Shown piece by piece: positions 55,558-64,000 of a DNA stretch of 64,000 bases. The stretch lies in the NCBI RefSeq assembly GCF_004851605.1, contig NZ_CP031093.1, positions 2,294,001 through 2,358,000 on the forward strand, read 5' to 3'. Each line of letters begins with the position of its first letter. The stretch's first letter is position 1. The translations under genes were made by a program, and so were the position numbers. The notes beneath the pieces are model-generated. The model searched no databases and was not told the origin of the DNA. It saw only the letters and a list, made by a program, of their open reading frames with translations. This DNA comes from Hydrocarboniclastica marina (GTDB lineage: Bacteria; Pseudomonadota; Gammaproteobacteria; Pseudomonadales; Oleiphilaceae).

Positions 55558-57882
55558 ATGGCACAGCTGCATCTTCTGGGTCTACCCAGAATCGGGCCAG
55601 ACCGCGAACTTAAATGGGCATTGGAGAAGTATTGGCGTGGGGATATATCTGCGGAGGCACTGATTGAAGTCGGCCATACGCTGCGTCTGGCGGCCTGGCA
55701 ACACCAGGCCGACCTCGGTGCGGACCTTATAACGGTGGGCGACTTCAGCTGGTATGACGGAATACTCGATCACAGTCTGATGTTTAACCTGATTCCCAGG
55801 CGATTTCGCGAAGGGCCTTCCCTGAAAGGCTTCGCGTCCTACTTTGCACTAGCCCGGGGGCATCAGGACGGGAGCCGCAAACTGGGCCCGAGCCCCATGC
55901 TCAAGTGGTTCGACACCAACTATCACTATCTTGCCCCGGAGCTGGACGCCGACAGCCACCCGCAACTGGACGCCACTGCTTTGCTCGAACAGGTCGGAGA
56001 AGCCCGCACTCTGGGCCGGCCCGTCAAGGTCGTTCTGGTTGGCCCGGTCACTCTGCTTTGGCTCAGCCGCGCGGAGGGCGGAACCGACCCCGAGCGGCTC
56101 AGGCACCTTGAGGCCCTGACTACCTGCTACGCCGAACTTCTCGAAAACCTGCACACTGCGGGCGTCGCCTGGGTGCAATTGGACGAGCCAGCACTGTGTA
56201 CTGACCTACCCGAATCCTGGCGGAGCGCATACGAGCGAACCTACCAGCGGTTGGGTTCCAGCCCCGTGCCCCTGATTCTTGCAACTTATTTTGACGGCCT
56301 GCGCGAGAACATGACCCTCGCATTGCAGCTTCCTGTTGCCGCGGTGCATATCGACCTGGTCAGATCGCCCAGCCAGTTGGCGACCGCACTGGACCGCCTG
56401 GGTCCAAACAAGATTCTCTCGCTCGGCGTGATCGACGGCCGCAACATCTGGCGAGCCGACCTCAACAAACTCCTTGCGACGCTCGAGCCCGTCCATGAAC
56501 GCCTGGGCGACAGACTCTGGCTCTCGACCAGTTGCTCACTGCTGCATGTCCCCTACAGGGTCGATCGGGAAAATACCCTTCCCGATTTTCTACGCCATGG
56601 CCTGGCCTTCGCGGAAGAGAAACAGGCTGAACTGGCTTTGTTGAAAGCAGCGCTGAACCAGCCGCGCGATACCACCATTGAGGACCAGCTGGCGTCTGCT
56701 GCCTCGGCAGTCGATACACTCCTGTCCCACCCTGAGCGCAACCATTCCCCTACGCGCACGAAACTCCGAAATATCAGCGCGGAGGATCGCCAGCGGACTG
56801 AGACCCATGCTGAGCGCAAGCGGCTGCAACAAAGAACGCTCAAGCTCCCGCTTCTGCCCACTACCACCATTGGCTCTTTTCCTCAGGACCAGGCTATCAG
56901 GCAGGCGCGCAAAGCCTTACGGGACGGCGCTATCAGCTATGATGACTACCGCGCCCGTATGGCCGACGCGATCACAGACACCATCAGAGCGCAGGAAGCC
57001 CTGGGGTTGGATGTACTCGTACATGGCGAACCTGAGCGAACCGACATGGTGGAATACTTCGGCGAACGTATCGAAGGCTTCGAAACCACTCGCCACGGCT
57101 GGGTGCAGAGCTACGGCTCCCGATGTGTCAAACCGCCCATCATTTATGGCGACTGCCGACGCCGAACGGGGCTGACACTCGATTGGATGGCTATCGCCCG
57201 GGCCGCCACGGACAAACCGCTCAAAGGCATGCTGACCGGCCCGGTGACCCTCATTGCCTGGTCCTTTGTGAGAGAGGATATTCCGATGGCAGCAGTGGCG
57301 GACCAGCTGGCGCTTTGCCTGCGCGAAGAAATAGAAGACCTGGAAGCGCTAGGCATCACGATAGCCCAAGTCGATGAGCCCGCCTTACGGGAACTGCTGC
57401 CACTGCGCAAAAGCGATCAGCCGACATACATGGACTGGGCTATTGCCGCGTTCCGGCTGGCGACAGCGGGCGCTCATGCAAGTACTCAGATTCATACCCA
57501 CATGTGCTATTCGCAGTTCAGTGACATCATGCCCAACATCAAGGCGCTCGATGCAGATGTGATTACCATCGAGGCGGCCCGCGGCGAACTCGCGCTTGTC
57601 CATGACCTGCGCAACGCTGGGTATACGGCGGATGTTGGCCCGGGAATATATGACATACACACGCCGCTGGTCCCGACCCAAACTGAGCTGCAGTTCCGCC
57701 TTGCCGAGATACTGCAATACCTGCCAGCGGATCAGGTCTGGGTTAATCCGGACTGCGGCCTTAAGACGCGTAGCTGGGCCGAAGTAAAGCCTGCGCTACA
57801 GGCAATGGTTGCCGCGGCCAGAGCACAGCGCGAAGCTCTGACAGAGAAGACCCGACAGAAAGGCGTGGCAGAAAAGGTCTGA
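55558..57882 (+). CDS. metE: Cobalamin-independent methionine synthase
   Basis: A 774-residue zinc enzyme that moves a methyl group from 5-methyltetrahydropteroyl-triglutamate to homocysteine. Two homologous halves: N-terminal (GLPRIGPDRELKWALEKYW) and catalytic C-terminal (TTTIGSFPQ onward). Zinc ligands are visible: H648 and C650 in HTHMC, and C733 in NPDCGLKTR. The last ~17 residues (from REALTEK) are coded by a 14-bp tandem repeat that runs through the stop codon. Confidence 0.95.
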   Translation: MAQLHLLGLPRIGPDRELKWALEKYWRGDISAEALIEVGHTLRLAAWQHQADLGADLITVGDFSWYDGILDHSLMFNLIPRRFREGPSLKGFASYFALARGHQDGSRKLGPSPMLKWFDTNYHYLAPELDADSHPQLDATALLEQVGEARTLGRPVKVVLVGPVTLLWLSRAEGGTDPERLRHLEALTTCYAELLENLHTAGVAWVQLDEPALCTDLPESWRSAYERTYQRLGSSPVPLILATYFDGLRENMTLALQLPVAAVHIDLVRSPSQLATALDRLGPNKILSLGVIDGRNIWRADLNKLLATLEPVHERLGDRLWLSTSCSLLHVPYRVDRENTLPDFLRHGLAFAEEKQAELALLKAALNQPRDTTIEDQLASAASAVDTLLSHPERNHSPTRTKLRNISAEDRQRTETHAERKRLQQRTLKLPLLPTTTIGSFPQDQAIRQARKALRDGAISYDDYRARMADAITDTIRAQEALGLDVLVHGEPERTDMVEYFGERIEGFETTRHGWVQSYGSRCVKPPIIYGDCRRRTGLTLDWMAIARAATDKPLKGMLTGPVTLIAWSFVREDIPMAAVADQLALCLREEIEDLEALGITIAQVDEPALRELLPLRKSDQPTYMDWAIAAFRLATAGAHASTQIHTHMCYSQFSDIMPNIKALDADVITIEAARGELALVHDLRNAGYTADVGPGIYDIHTPLVPTQTELQFRLAEILQYLPADQVWVNPDCGLKTRSWAEVKPALQAMVAAARAQREALTEKTRQKGVAEKV

Positions 57883-57931
57883 TAGAGAAGCTCTGACAGA
57901 AAAGCCCTGACAGAAAAGCTCTGACCGCGAA
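57835..57931. repeat. 14-bp tandem repeat at metE 3' end
   Basis: Seven units of 14 bp (one of 13) with a GCTCTGACAGAAAA-like core span the last codons of metE, its stop at 57880-57882 and ~50 bp beyond. Because 14 is not a multiple of three, the TGA of successive units falls in all three frames (57880, 57894, 57908, 57922). Confidence 0.9.
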
Positions 57932-57985
57932 ACGCTTGAGTGCGGTTTGGAAAGAAAAGAAAACTGAGGTATCACCGCAATACCA

Positions 57986-58015
57986 AGAAGGGCCCCGACT
58001 GGGGCCCTTCTGATT
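57986..58015. terminator. Bidirectional terminator metE/oadB
   Basis: A perfect 11-bp stem (AGAAGGGCCCC, 4-nt loop, GGGGCCCTTCT) lies between the convergent metE and oadB genes. T residues are few on both sides, but stem strength is high. Confidence 0.8.
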
Positions 58016-58052
58016 TACGACTCTATGAGCAATCCATGACGGACGCAGATGA

Positions 58053-59375
58053 TCAGGAAAGAAATTTGATCATCACCCCGGCCGCGACTGCAGAGCCAAT
58101 AACACCGGCAACATTGGGGCCCATTGCGTGCATCAGCAGGAAGTTCTGAGGATTCGCTTCCAGCCCCACCTTGTTGGATACGCGAGCCGCCATAGGCACG
58201 GCGGAAACCCCCGCTGACCCGATCAACGGATTGATGGGTTCTTTGGTTACCGCATTCATCAACTTGGCCATCAGCACACCCGACGCCGTGCCGATACAGA
58301 ACGCCGCCATGCCCAACACCAGAATACCCAGGGTCTGCATATCAAGAAACTTGTCAGCACTGAGCTTGGCCCCAACGGAAAGTCCCAGGACGATAGTGAC
58401 GATATTGATCAGCGCGTTCTGGGCTGTGTCGCTCAGACGCTCGACAACGCCACACTCCTTCATAAGGTTACCGAAACAGAACATGCCCAGCAGCGGTGCC
58501 GCGTCTGGCAGGAACAGTGCGGTCAGCAGGAGCACGGAGATCGGGAAAACGATCTTCTCCAGCCGAGACACATGCCGAAGCTGGCTCATCTTGATCTCAC
58601 GCTCTTTCTTGGTCGTGAGCGCCCTCATGATGGGTGGCTGAATCAGTGGCACCAATGCCATATAAGAATACGCCGCCACAGCAATAGCGCCCAGAAGATG
58701 AGGGGCGAGAATAGATGCCACATAGATAGAAGTTGGTCCGTCAGCACCGCCGATAATACCGATGGCTGCCGCTTCCAGCATGGTGAAATCCATCAGCCCA
58801 CTTCCATCAAGCAGCGCCGCGCCAATCACAGTCGCAAAGATGCCGAACTGAGCAGCAGCCCCCAACAGAAGGGTTTTTGGGTTAGCCAGCAGCGGCCCGA
58901 AGTCCGTCATTGCACCCACGCCCATGAAGATCAGCAAAGGCGCTACGCCGCTACCGATAGCGACCTCATAAAAGCTGTTCAGGATACCGCTGGAGTAACC
59001 AAAGTCGGTTGCAACGCCAGACGCTGCTACGTACTCGGCTGCGTCCATATCGACGATGGCGCCTTTGAAGGTCTTGAACAGTTCAGGCGTCAGCGCCTGC
59101 CCCATCTGATAGTCAACTTCCATAATGGGGGCGAGCGCCGCCAGAACTTCAGGCCGACCAAAGTGCAGCGCATTCTCCAGCGCAGTCAGCGCCAGGCCGG
59201 CTTCGGGGATATTGGCCATGATTCCGCCAAACCCGATCGGCACCAGCAGCAACGGTTCGAACTTCTTGTTGATCGCAAGATACAGGAGTACCAGCCCGAC
59301 CAGGATCATTACCGCCTGGCCGATACTCAGGTTGTACAGGCCACTGCCTGTCCACAACGTCATTAGCTTATCCAT
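58053..59375 (-). CDS. oadB: Oxaloacetate decarboxylase beta subunit (Na+ pump)
   Basis: A 440-residue polytopic membrane protein with about ten helices. It decarboxylates carboxybiotin and exports Na+. Signatures: [40 protein letters not shown], and the C-terminal [22 protein letters not shown] with [18 protein letters not shown]. Lies 13 bp after oadA. Confidence 0.95.
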   Translation of the reverse strand: MDKLMTLWTGSGLYNLSIGQAVMILVGLVLLYLAINKKFEPLLLVPIGFGGIMANIPEAGLALTALENALHFGRPEVLAALAPIMEVDYQMGQALTPELFKTFKGAIVDMDAAEYVAASGVATDFGYSSGILNSFYEVAIGSGVAPLLIFMGVGAMTDFGPLLANPKTLLLGAAAQFGIFATVIGAALLDGSGLMDFTMLEAAAIGIIGGADGPTSIYVASILAPHLLGAIAVAAYSYMALVPLIQPPIMRALTTKKEREIKMSQLRHVSRLEKIVFPISVLLLTALFLPDAAPLLGMFCFGNLMKECGVVERLSDTAQNALINIVTIVLGLSVGAKLSADKFLDMQTLGILVLGMAAFCIGTASGVLMAKLMNAVTKEPINPLIGSAGVSAVPMAARVSNKVGLEANPQNFLLMHAMGPNVAGVIGSAVAAGVMIKFLS

Positions 59376-59388
59376 ACTGCGACGCCCC

Positions 59389-61170
59389 TTAAGCCAGAGT
59401 CAGAAGTTCATCGCCGACGGCGACAGCATCACCAACCTTGGCGTGGACCTGACCGACGGTGCCGGCCTTGTGCGCGCGTATCTCGGTCTCCATCTTCATC
59501 GCTTCGAGGATAATCATGACTTCACCTTCCTCGACAGCCTGGCCCGGGGATACCAGAACCTTGAAGATGTTGCCGCCAAGCGGTGAGGTCACGGGTTCGC
59601 CTTCACCCGCAGCTGGCGCCGGGTCGTTACCAGTGACGCCGGCATTCCCTACCCCGGTCTGTGCGATAGCACTGATGTCACCGCCTTCAGCTACCTGAAC
59701 CACATATTCCTTACCGTTTACGTTGACGGTATAGGTGCCTGCACCTGTTGTTTTAGCCGGAGTATCGGCTTCAGCAGTGGGCGCCGGCTCGAACGCATCC
59801 GGATTACCGCGGTTTTCCAGGAACTTGAGCCCAATCTGCGGGAATAAGGCATAGGTCAGGACGTCATCAGCTTCGTTAGACGAGAGCTTGATGTTCTTTT
59901 CCTTCGCCACTTGTTTGAGCTCAGCTGTCAGCTTATCCATCTCCGGCTCAAGCAGATCAGCGGGGCGACAGGTGACGGGCTCTTTGCCCTCCAGCACACG
60001 CTCCTGCAAATCTTTGTTGAACGGAGCCGGCGCTGAGCCGTACTCACCCTTCAGCACCGCCGCGGTCTCCTTGGAGATCGACTTGTAACGCTCACCGGTC
60101 AGTACGTTCAGTACCGCCTGGGTGCCGACGATCTGTGAGGTCGGGGTTACCAAGGGGATGTAGCCCAGATCTTCACGCACGCGCGGGATCTCAAGCAGTA
60201 CCTCGTCGAGGCGGTCGCCGGCGTTCTGTTCGCGCAGCTGGGATTCCATATTGGTCAGCATGCCGCCCGGAACCTGGGCAACCAGAATCCGTGAGTCCAC
60301 CCCACGCAACGCACCCTCGAACTTCGCGTACTTTTTCCGCACGTTGCGGAAATACGCAGCGATATCTTCAAGCAGAAGGATATCGAGCCCCGTGTCGCGG
60401 TCGGTGTCCTGCAGAATCGCCACGACCGACTCGGTCGGTGAGTGTCCATAGGTCATACTCATGGAGGAAATCGCAGTGTCGACGTTGTCGATTCCTGCTT
60501 CTGCCGCCTTCAGCGCGGTCGCGGTGGACATACCGGTGGTCGCATGACACTGCATGTGAATGGGCACGTGCAGCTCTTTCTTCAGGCGGCTGACCAGATC
60601 AAACGCCACGTAGGGCTTCAGCAGGCCTGCCATGTCCTTGATCGCGATGGAGTCCGCGCCCATGGATTCGATTTTTTTCGCAAGATCGACCCACATCTCG
60701 ATGGTGTGTACGGGCGACACTGTGTATGAAATGGTGCCCTGGGCATGCTTGCCGGTCTTGCGAACTGCCTTGATGGCAGTTTCAAGGTTGCGCGGGTCAT
60801 TCATTGCGTCAAAGATGCGGAACACGTCGATTCCGCTTTCAGAGGCGCGCTCTACAAAACGCTCAACCACATCATCGGCGTAGTGCCGGTAACCCAGCAG
60901 ATTCTGGCCGCGCAGCAGCATTTGCTGCGGGGTTTTAGGCATGGCTTTTTTCAGCTCACGGATCCGTTCCCACGGGTCCTCACCCAGATAACGAATACAG
61001 GCGTCGAAGGTCGCGCCGCCCCAGGATTCGAGCGACCAGAAACCGACCTGATCAAGTTTTTCCGCAATAGGAAGCATGTCATCAAGACGCATACGCGTCG
61101 CTAGCAGGGACTGGTGCGCGTCACGCAGGACAACATCGGTGATCCCCAAGGGTTTCTTGGCATCTGTCAT
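59389..61170 (-). CDS. oadA: Oxaloacetate decarboxylase alpha subunit
   Basis: A 593-residue biotin enzyme. The N-terminal carboxyltransferase domain has [36 protein letters not shown] and [11 protein letters not shown] (metal ligands). A conserved PYC_OADA-type middle and a flexible Pro/Ala linker lead to the biotinyl domain, with biotin-bearing Lys559 in EAMKME. Transfers CO2 from oxaloacetate to biotin for OadB. Gene order is oadG-oadA-oadB. Confidence 0.95.
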   Translation of the reverse strand: MTDAKKPLGITDVVLRDAHQSLLATRMRLDDMLPIAEKLDQVGFWSLESWGGATFDACIRYLGEDPWERIRELKKAMPKTPQQMLLRGQNLLGYRHYADDVVERFVERASESGIDVFRIFDAMNDPRNLETAIKAVRKTGKHAQGTISYTVSPVHTIEMWVDLAKKIESMGADSIAIKDMAGLLKPYVAFDLVSRLKKELHVPIHMQCHATTGMSTATALKAAEAGIDNVDTAISSMSMTYGHSPTESVVAILQDTDRDTGLDILLLEDIAAYFRNVRKKYAKFEGALRGVDSRILVAQVPGGMLTNMESQLREQNAGDRLDEVLLEIPRVREDLGYIPLVTPTSQIVGTQAVLNVLTGERYKSISKETAAVLKGEYGSAPAPFNKDLQERVLEGKEPVTCRPADLLEPEMDKLTAELKQVAKEKNIKLSSNEADDVLTYALFPQIGLKFLENRGNPDAFEPAPTAEADTPAKTTGAGTYTVNVNGKEYVVQVAEGGDISAIAQTGVGNAGVTGNDPAPAAGEGEPVTSPLGGNIFKVLVSPGQAVEEGEVMIILEAMKMETEIRAHKAGTVGQVHAKVGDAVAVGDELLTLA

Positions 61171-61215
61171 CTTTAAAGCCTTCTGTTTAAAGGTGTCGTA
61201 ATTCGGTTCCGCCGC

Positions 61216-61473
61216 TCACTTGTGGCGCGCGCGGTATTTCGATACAGCAATACGGATGGCCTCGGCTGTATCGGCATCGACTTTCGCAGGAGCAGAAGCG
61301 CGAGCCTGGGGCTCTTGCCGCCGCTTTGCTGGGGCGGGCGGAGCTTCGGGAGCGAAGCGGGTTAAAACCGCCGACATCGCCACCATGACCCCGACAAGAA
61401 TAATGAGGAACGAAAAAACGAACCCCATCCCGACCCCGGTGAGTTCCAGGGCGCCTGACATTAGCTCTGACAT
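61216..61473 (-). CDS. oadG: Oxaloacetate decarboxylase gamma subunit
   Basis: An 85-residue protein with one membrane helix (about 12-36), a Pro/Ala-rich linker and a polar C-terminus (DADTAEAIRIAVSKYRARHK). Start ATG at 61473 with AAGG upstream. The frame remains open far upstream through tRNA-derived repeats, but that 345-codon frame is judged fortuitous. Anchors the OadAB complex. First gene of the oad operon, 45 bp before oadA. Confidence 0.9.
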   Translation of the reverse strand: MSELMSGALELTGVGMGFVFSFLIILVGVMVAMSAVLTRFAPEAPPAPAKRRQEPQARASAPAKVDADTAEAIRIAVSKYRARHK

Positions 61474-61810
61474 GTAATCGTTACCTTTTTGGGTAAAGAT
61501 GATTTTAGCTTCAGTTGGGTAAACTGAGGCCGGAGCAAAAAGCCGGCACAATTTACCGTTTATCAGCACATTGAGCAACTTGGCATGTCGCACTTTGGTG
61601 CGATGCAATAGTGGAAAACCGAGAAAGGCGCGATAACGTATCGCTGGACAGCAGCCTGAAAGGGGCGCGGGGACAAGCCCGGCCAAGGCTCGAGAGCAAG
61701 TCTGCATGTAGCGGCCGGGATTTAGAATATTGGGACTGGACCGTCGACCTGATCTACAGAAAGCTGGCGAACAGAGCGAGCTAGCGACCCAAACCCGGAA
61801 GACTGGAAGC
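61474..61810. promoter_or_regulatory. Region upstream of oadG
   Basis: A 337-bp gene-free stretch between oadG and the tRNA-derived repeat array. It should contain the oad promoter. No distinct operator or RNA element was recognised. Confidence 0.4.
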
Positions 61811-62361
61811 AATAATGCCCGCTCAAGGCGGGCATTATTGTTTAATATGGCGCGGCTGGGAGGATGATTCGGCCTTTCAGGCCTCACCCCTTCGGGGCCG
61901 CCGTCGCGTTGCTCCGGCGTTCGCTCCACCTGCGTTGCAGGTTCCGCGTCGAACCTCTTTCGGTTCGAATCCCAGACTCCGAGTGACGTAAACAATAATG
62001 CCCGCTCAAGGCGGGCATTATTGTTTAATATGGCGCGGCTGGGAGGATGATTCGGCCTTTCAGGCCTCACCCCTTCGGGGCCGCCGTCGCGTTGCTCCGG
62101 CGTTCGCTCCACCTGCGTTGCAGGTTCCGCGTCGAACCTCTTTCGGTTCGAATCCCAGACTCCGAGTGACGTAAACAATAATGCCCGCTCAAGGCGGGCA
62201 TTATTGTTTAATATGGCGCGGCTGGGAGGATTATTCGGGGCTACACCCCTCACCCCTTACGGGGCCGCCGTCGCGTTGCTCTGGCGTTCGCTCCACTTGC
62301 TTCGCAAGTTCCGCGTCGAACCTCTTTTCAGTTCGAATCCCAGACTCCGAGTGACGTAAAC
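61811..62361 (-). repeat. tRNA-Arg-derived tandem repeat array (rtT-like), three units
   Basis: Three head-to-tail units of 183, 183 and 185 bp (61811-61993, 61994-62176, 62177-62361). Read in the tRNA direction each has: a hairpin-rich segment, a copy of the last ~16-19 nt of tRNA-Arg (CTCCCAGCCGCGCCA), a short A+T stretch, and a terminator hairpin (12-bp stem AATAATGCCCGC/GCGGGCATTATT, 5-nt loop). A fourth hairpin (62362-62390) directly follows the intact tRNA. Units 1 and 2 are almost identical; unit 3 differs in ways that keep stems paired. The layout matches the rtT repeats after E. coli tyrT, which also carry the tRNA 3' end. Likely made as a processed RNA with the tRNA transcript. Confidence 0.85.
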
Positions 62362-62390
62362 AATAATGCCCGCTCAAGGCGGGCATTATT
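62362..62390 (-). terminator. Terminator hairpin behind tRNA-Arg
   Basis: A 12-bp perfect stem with a 5-nt loop lies 8 bp after the encoded CCA end of tRNA-Arg. The same hairpin recurs at 61811-61839, 61994-62022 and 62177-62205. Confidence 0.85.
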
Positions 62391-62398
62391 GTTTAATA

Positions 62399-62475
62399 TG
62401 GCGCGGCTGGGAGGATTCGAACCTCCGACCGCCTGGTTCGTAGCCAGGTACTCTATCCAGCTGAGCTACAGCCGC
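62399..62475 (-). tRNA. tRNA-Arg (anticodon ACG), copy 1
   Basis: Full cloverleaf on the leftward strand: acceptor GCGGCTG/CAGCCGC, D-arm GCTCAGCTGGATAGAGT, anticodon arm CCTGG-CTACGAA-CCAGG with ACG, T-arm GGAGG-TTCGAAT-CCTCC, discriminator G and encoded CCA. Identical to copy 2. Parent of the downstream tandem repeats. Confidence 0.97.
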
Positions 62476-62499
62476 GTGTTTGGGTGCTGAAATTGTACC

Positions 62500-62559
62500 G
62501 GCTGACGTAGACAGGTACTTTATCCAGCCGGCCGGCGCTCCGGGGAGCTACAGCCGCGT
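62500..62559 (-). pseudogene. tRNA-Arg remnant A (5' half)
   Basis: Read leftward, the acceptor 5' strand and D-arm start of tRNA-Arg (GCGGCTGTAGCTC) are followed by a ~16-nt G+C-rich insert, then GCTGGATAAAGTACCTG and a truncated anticodon arm. T-arm and 3' end are missing, so it cannot give a tRNA. Confidence 0.75.
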
Positions 62560-62618
62560 GTCGAAAGGCTAACACGGGTAATACTATTCTGGCACGGACT
62601 CTAAAGTGGTCTTAGAGG

Positions 62619-62745
62619 GGAGGATGATTCGGCCTTTCAGGCCTCACCCCTTCGGGGCCGCCGTCGCTTCGCTCTGGCGTTCGCTCCACTTGCTTCGCAA
62701 GTTCCGCGTCGAACCTCTTTTCAGTTCGAATCCTTCGGACCACTC
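62619..62745 (-). repeat. Extra copy of the hairpin-rich repeat between the tRNA-Arg genes
   Basis: About 110 bp are nearly the same as the hairpin-rich part of the tandem units. One end matches units 1/2 and the other unit 3, so it is a mosaic. It lacks the tRNA 3' end and the terminator hairpin. Confidence 0.75.
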
Positions 62746-62789
62746 AGTCGACCTAAGCCGATGGGTGATGCCGAATTCCTACTTCAATT

Positions 62790-62866
62790 TGGCGCGGCTG
62801 GGAGGATTCGAACCTCCGACCGCCTGGTTCGTAGCCAGGTACTCTATCCAGCTGAGCTACAGCCGC
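62790..62866 (-). tRNA. tRNA-Arg (anticodon ACG), copy 2
   Basis: Identical in all 77 positions, encoded CCA included, to the tRNA-Arg at 62399-62475. Lies downstream of tRNA-Ser in the same direction. Confidence 0.97.
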
Positions 62867-62888
62867 GTATTGGTTTTCTGGACCTGTA

Positions 62889-62955
62889 CTGACTGCCTGG
62901 TTCGTAGTCAGGTACTTTATCCAGCCGGCCGGGGCTCCGGGGAGCTACAGCCTTG
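62889..62955 (-). pseudogene. tRNA-Arg remnant B (5' half)
   Basis: Read leftward: GGCTGTAGCTC, a ~17-nt G+C-rich insert in the D-arm, GCTGGATAAAGTACCTG and a nearly complete anticodon arm (ACTACGAACCAGG), then loss of similarity. It shares the D-arm insert and the AAAG change with remnant A, so both derive from one event. Confidence 0.75.
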
Positions 62956-62964
62956 CGCTTTGAT

Positions 62965-63059
<95 letters not shown>

Positions 63060-63214
63060 AAAGACGCGACGCATAATACCATATAAAACTGAGATTCATA
63101 GGCTTGTGGTCGATTTTTCGGGGTTGGATTCCCGACCAGACCTGTTTGAGGTGACCCGGACCCGACAGGAACAATTAGCTTCCGAAATTGAATCCGCCCC
63201 AAGATTCTCCAAAC

Positions 63215-63248
63215 AAAAAAAGGATGAAACACACACCGTGCATCATCC
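63215..63248 (-). terminator. csrA terminator
   Basis: Read leftward, a GGATGA/TCATCC stem with a 15-nt partly paired loop is followed by seven T residues, about 26 bp after the csrA stop. Confidence 0.8.
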
Positions 63249-63273
63249 CCATCAGCAACTGCTCTTTCCGGAC

Positions 63274-63468
63274 TTAGTCCTGTTCTGGCTCGGACCCATC
63301 CGTCTTTTCTTTCTGGATACGCTGGTAGATCTCTTCACGGTGAACTGCCACTTCCTTCGGCGCATTGACACCAATACGGACCTGGTTACCTTTGACACCC
63401 AGCACGGTAACAGTTACCTCGTCACCAACCATGAGCGTTTCGCCCACACGACGTGTCAGAATCAGCAT
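63274..63468 (-). CDS. csrA: Carbon storage regulator CsrA
   Basis: A 64-residue RNA-binding post-transcriptional regulator: [20 protein letters not shown] start, [28 protein letters not shown] with the RNA-contact residues (VHREEIY). AGGAG lies before the ATG. Standard position between lysC and tRNA-Ser. CsrA often represses biofilm polysaccharide genes, so it may act on the locus at the left of the window (inference). Confidence 0.97.
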   Translation of the reverse strand: MLILTRRVGETLMVGDEVTVTVLGVKGNQVRIGVNAPKEVAVHREEIYQRIQKEKTDGSEPEQD

Positions 63469-63624
63469 CTTCTAACTCCTTGTTTAATCCTAAGCATCCC
63501 GTTCCAACTCTTGGCGGAAGGTTTCGGGTTCCTGTTCGCTGTTGCGTCAGTTCAAATCACAGGCGATCCTGCCCTGATCAAATACAACTCACACGTTGCA
63601 GCGGGTACTCAGCAGGAGAGCGAC

Positions 63625-64000
63625 CTATACCACCTGCTGAGCCACCTCGACCTGATCCAAACCGAACGTTCCATGAAGCGCCCGGACTGCCAGCTCAAGA
63701 TACTTCTCATCGATCACCACTGAAATCTTGATTTCTGACGTGGAGATCATCTGTATATTGATGCCTTCCTTCGAAAGACATTCAAACATTGTAGTCGCTA
63801 CGCCGGCGTGGGAGCGCATACCGACGCCAACTATCGACACCTTGGCAATCTTCGTATCGCCGGTAATGGCCCTTACATCGAGCTCCCGGGACGCTTGTTC
63901 TATGATCTGCTTGGCTCGGGCATAGTCGTTACGGTGCACCGTAAAGGTGAAATCCGTGCGATTGTCCGCGCCGACATTTTGCAGAATCATGTCGACTTCA
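63625..64000 (-). CDS. lysC: Aspartate kinase, C-terminal part (cut by window edge)
   Basis: The last 125 residues of aspartokinase: two ACT regulatory domains, the first with TDFTFTVHRNDYARAKQIIEQ in two parts, the second with KVSIVGVGMRSHAGVATTMF and ISTSEIKISVVIDEKYLELAVRALH. The frame runs through the window edge, so an internal Met at 63990 is not the start. First step of the Asp-derived amino acid pathway. Confidence 0.95.
   Translation of the reverse strand, partial: EVDMILQNVGADNRTDFTFTVHRNDYARAKQIIEQASRELDVRAITGDTKIAKVSIVGVGMRSHAGVATTMFECLSKEGINIQMISTSEIKISVVIDEKYLELAVRALHGTFGLDQVEVAQQVV

Noticed and set aside
61474-62253. N-terminal extension of oadG through the repeats
   Set aside because: OadG proteins are about 80-90 residues with the membrane helix near the N-terminus; the upstream part is tRNA-derived repeat. 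Start 61473 has a ribosome site.
61811-62400. CRISPR array
   Set aside because: Repeats are 183-185 bp units with no variable spacers, and contain tRNA 3' ends and terminators.
61811-62955. Insertion sequence or integrated element at the tRNAs
   Set aside because: No transposase or integrase frame and no att-type boundaries are seen; tandem duplication of tRNA-derived units explains the structure.

Overview
The window looks like chromosomal DNA of a marine or halophilic gammaproteobacterium, most likely Marinobacter or a close relative. Supporting signs are the order lysC-csrA-tRNA-Ser-tRNA-Arg at the right end, a FleQ/FleSR flagellar hierarchy, the block comEC-exbB-exbD-msbA-lpxK-trm112-kdsB-ptp-murB, an oadGAB sodium pump, and an exosortase-A type (PEP-CTERM) polysaccharide locus. 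The genus is an inference. Base composition is moderate to high G+C, visibly lower in the leftmost ~9 kb and around 27.0-27.3 kb.

Region 1 (1-25.9 kb) is an exopolysaccharide locus. Three genes read rightward at the left edge: a GT4 glycosyltransferase, a Wzy/O-antigen-ligase type polymerase and a secreted jelly-roll-like protein. A long leftward series then runs from 24.1 kb down to 4.45 kb: undecaprenyl-P sugar transferase, Wza, Wzz, a degenerate BY-kinase, outer-membrane barrel, XrtA-type deacetylase, GT2, a GT4::adenylating-enzyme fusion, GT2, a second deacetylase, GT4, a second PaaK-like adenylating enzyme, then CapA, a QueC-like PP-loop ATPase, and a Mur-ligase::peptidyl-tRNA-hydrolase fusion. 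A UDP-sugar dehydrogenase (tviB-like) is divergent. The last three genes form the most unusual module of the window.

Region 2 (26-31.1 kb) is a PEP-CTERM island: two PEP-CTERM proteins flank a VAO-type FAD oxidase and an exosortase-associated acyltransferase. No exosortase is seen, so it must lie outside the window.

Region 3 (31.5-49.4 kb) is largely housekeeping: prpD; murB-ptp-kdsB-trm112-lpxK-msbA-exbD-exbB; comEC; a DUF2062 protein; lolCD; a PilZ protein; a small exported protein; aguAB (agmatine to putrescine); and a lone moxR.

Region 4 (49.4-64 kb) holds fleR-fleS-fleQ, a FliT-like chaperone, metR/metE, oadB-oadA-oadG, then a tRNA-Arg/tRNA-Ser cluster with csrA and the end of lysC. 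Downstream of the first tRNA-Arg are three 183-185 bp tandem repeats. Each carries a copy of the tRNA 3' end, a terminator hairpin and a hairpin-rich RNA segment with compensatory changes. The arrangement resembles the rtT repeats of Escherichia coli tyrT.

A recurring trait is the short tandem duplication (14-22 bp) lying on or just beyond stop codons (aguB, fliT, metE, lolD). Products are assigned by reading motifs, not by database search.
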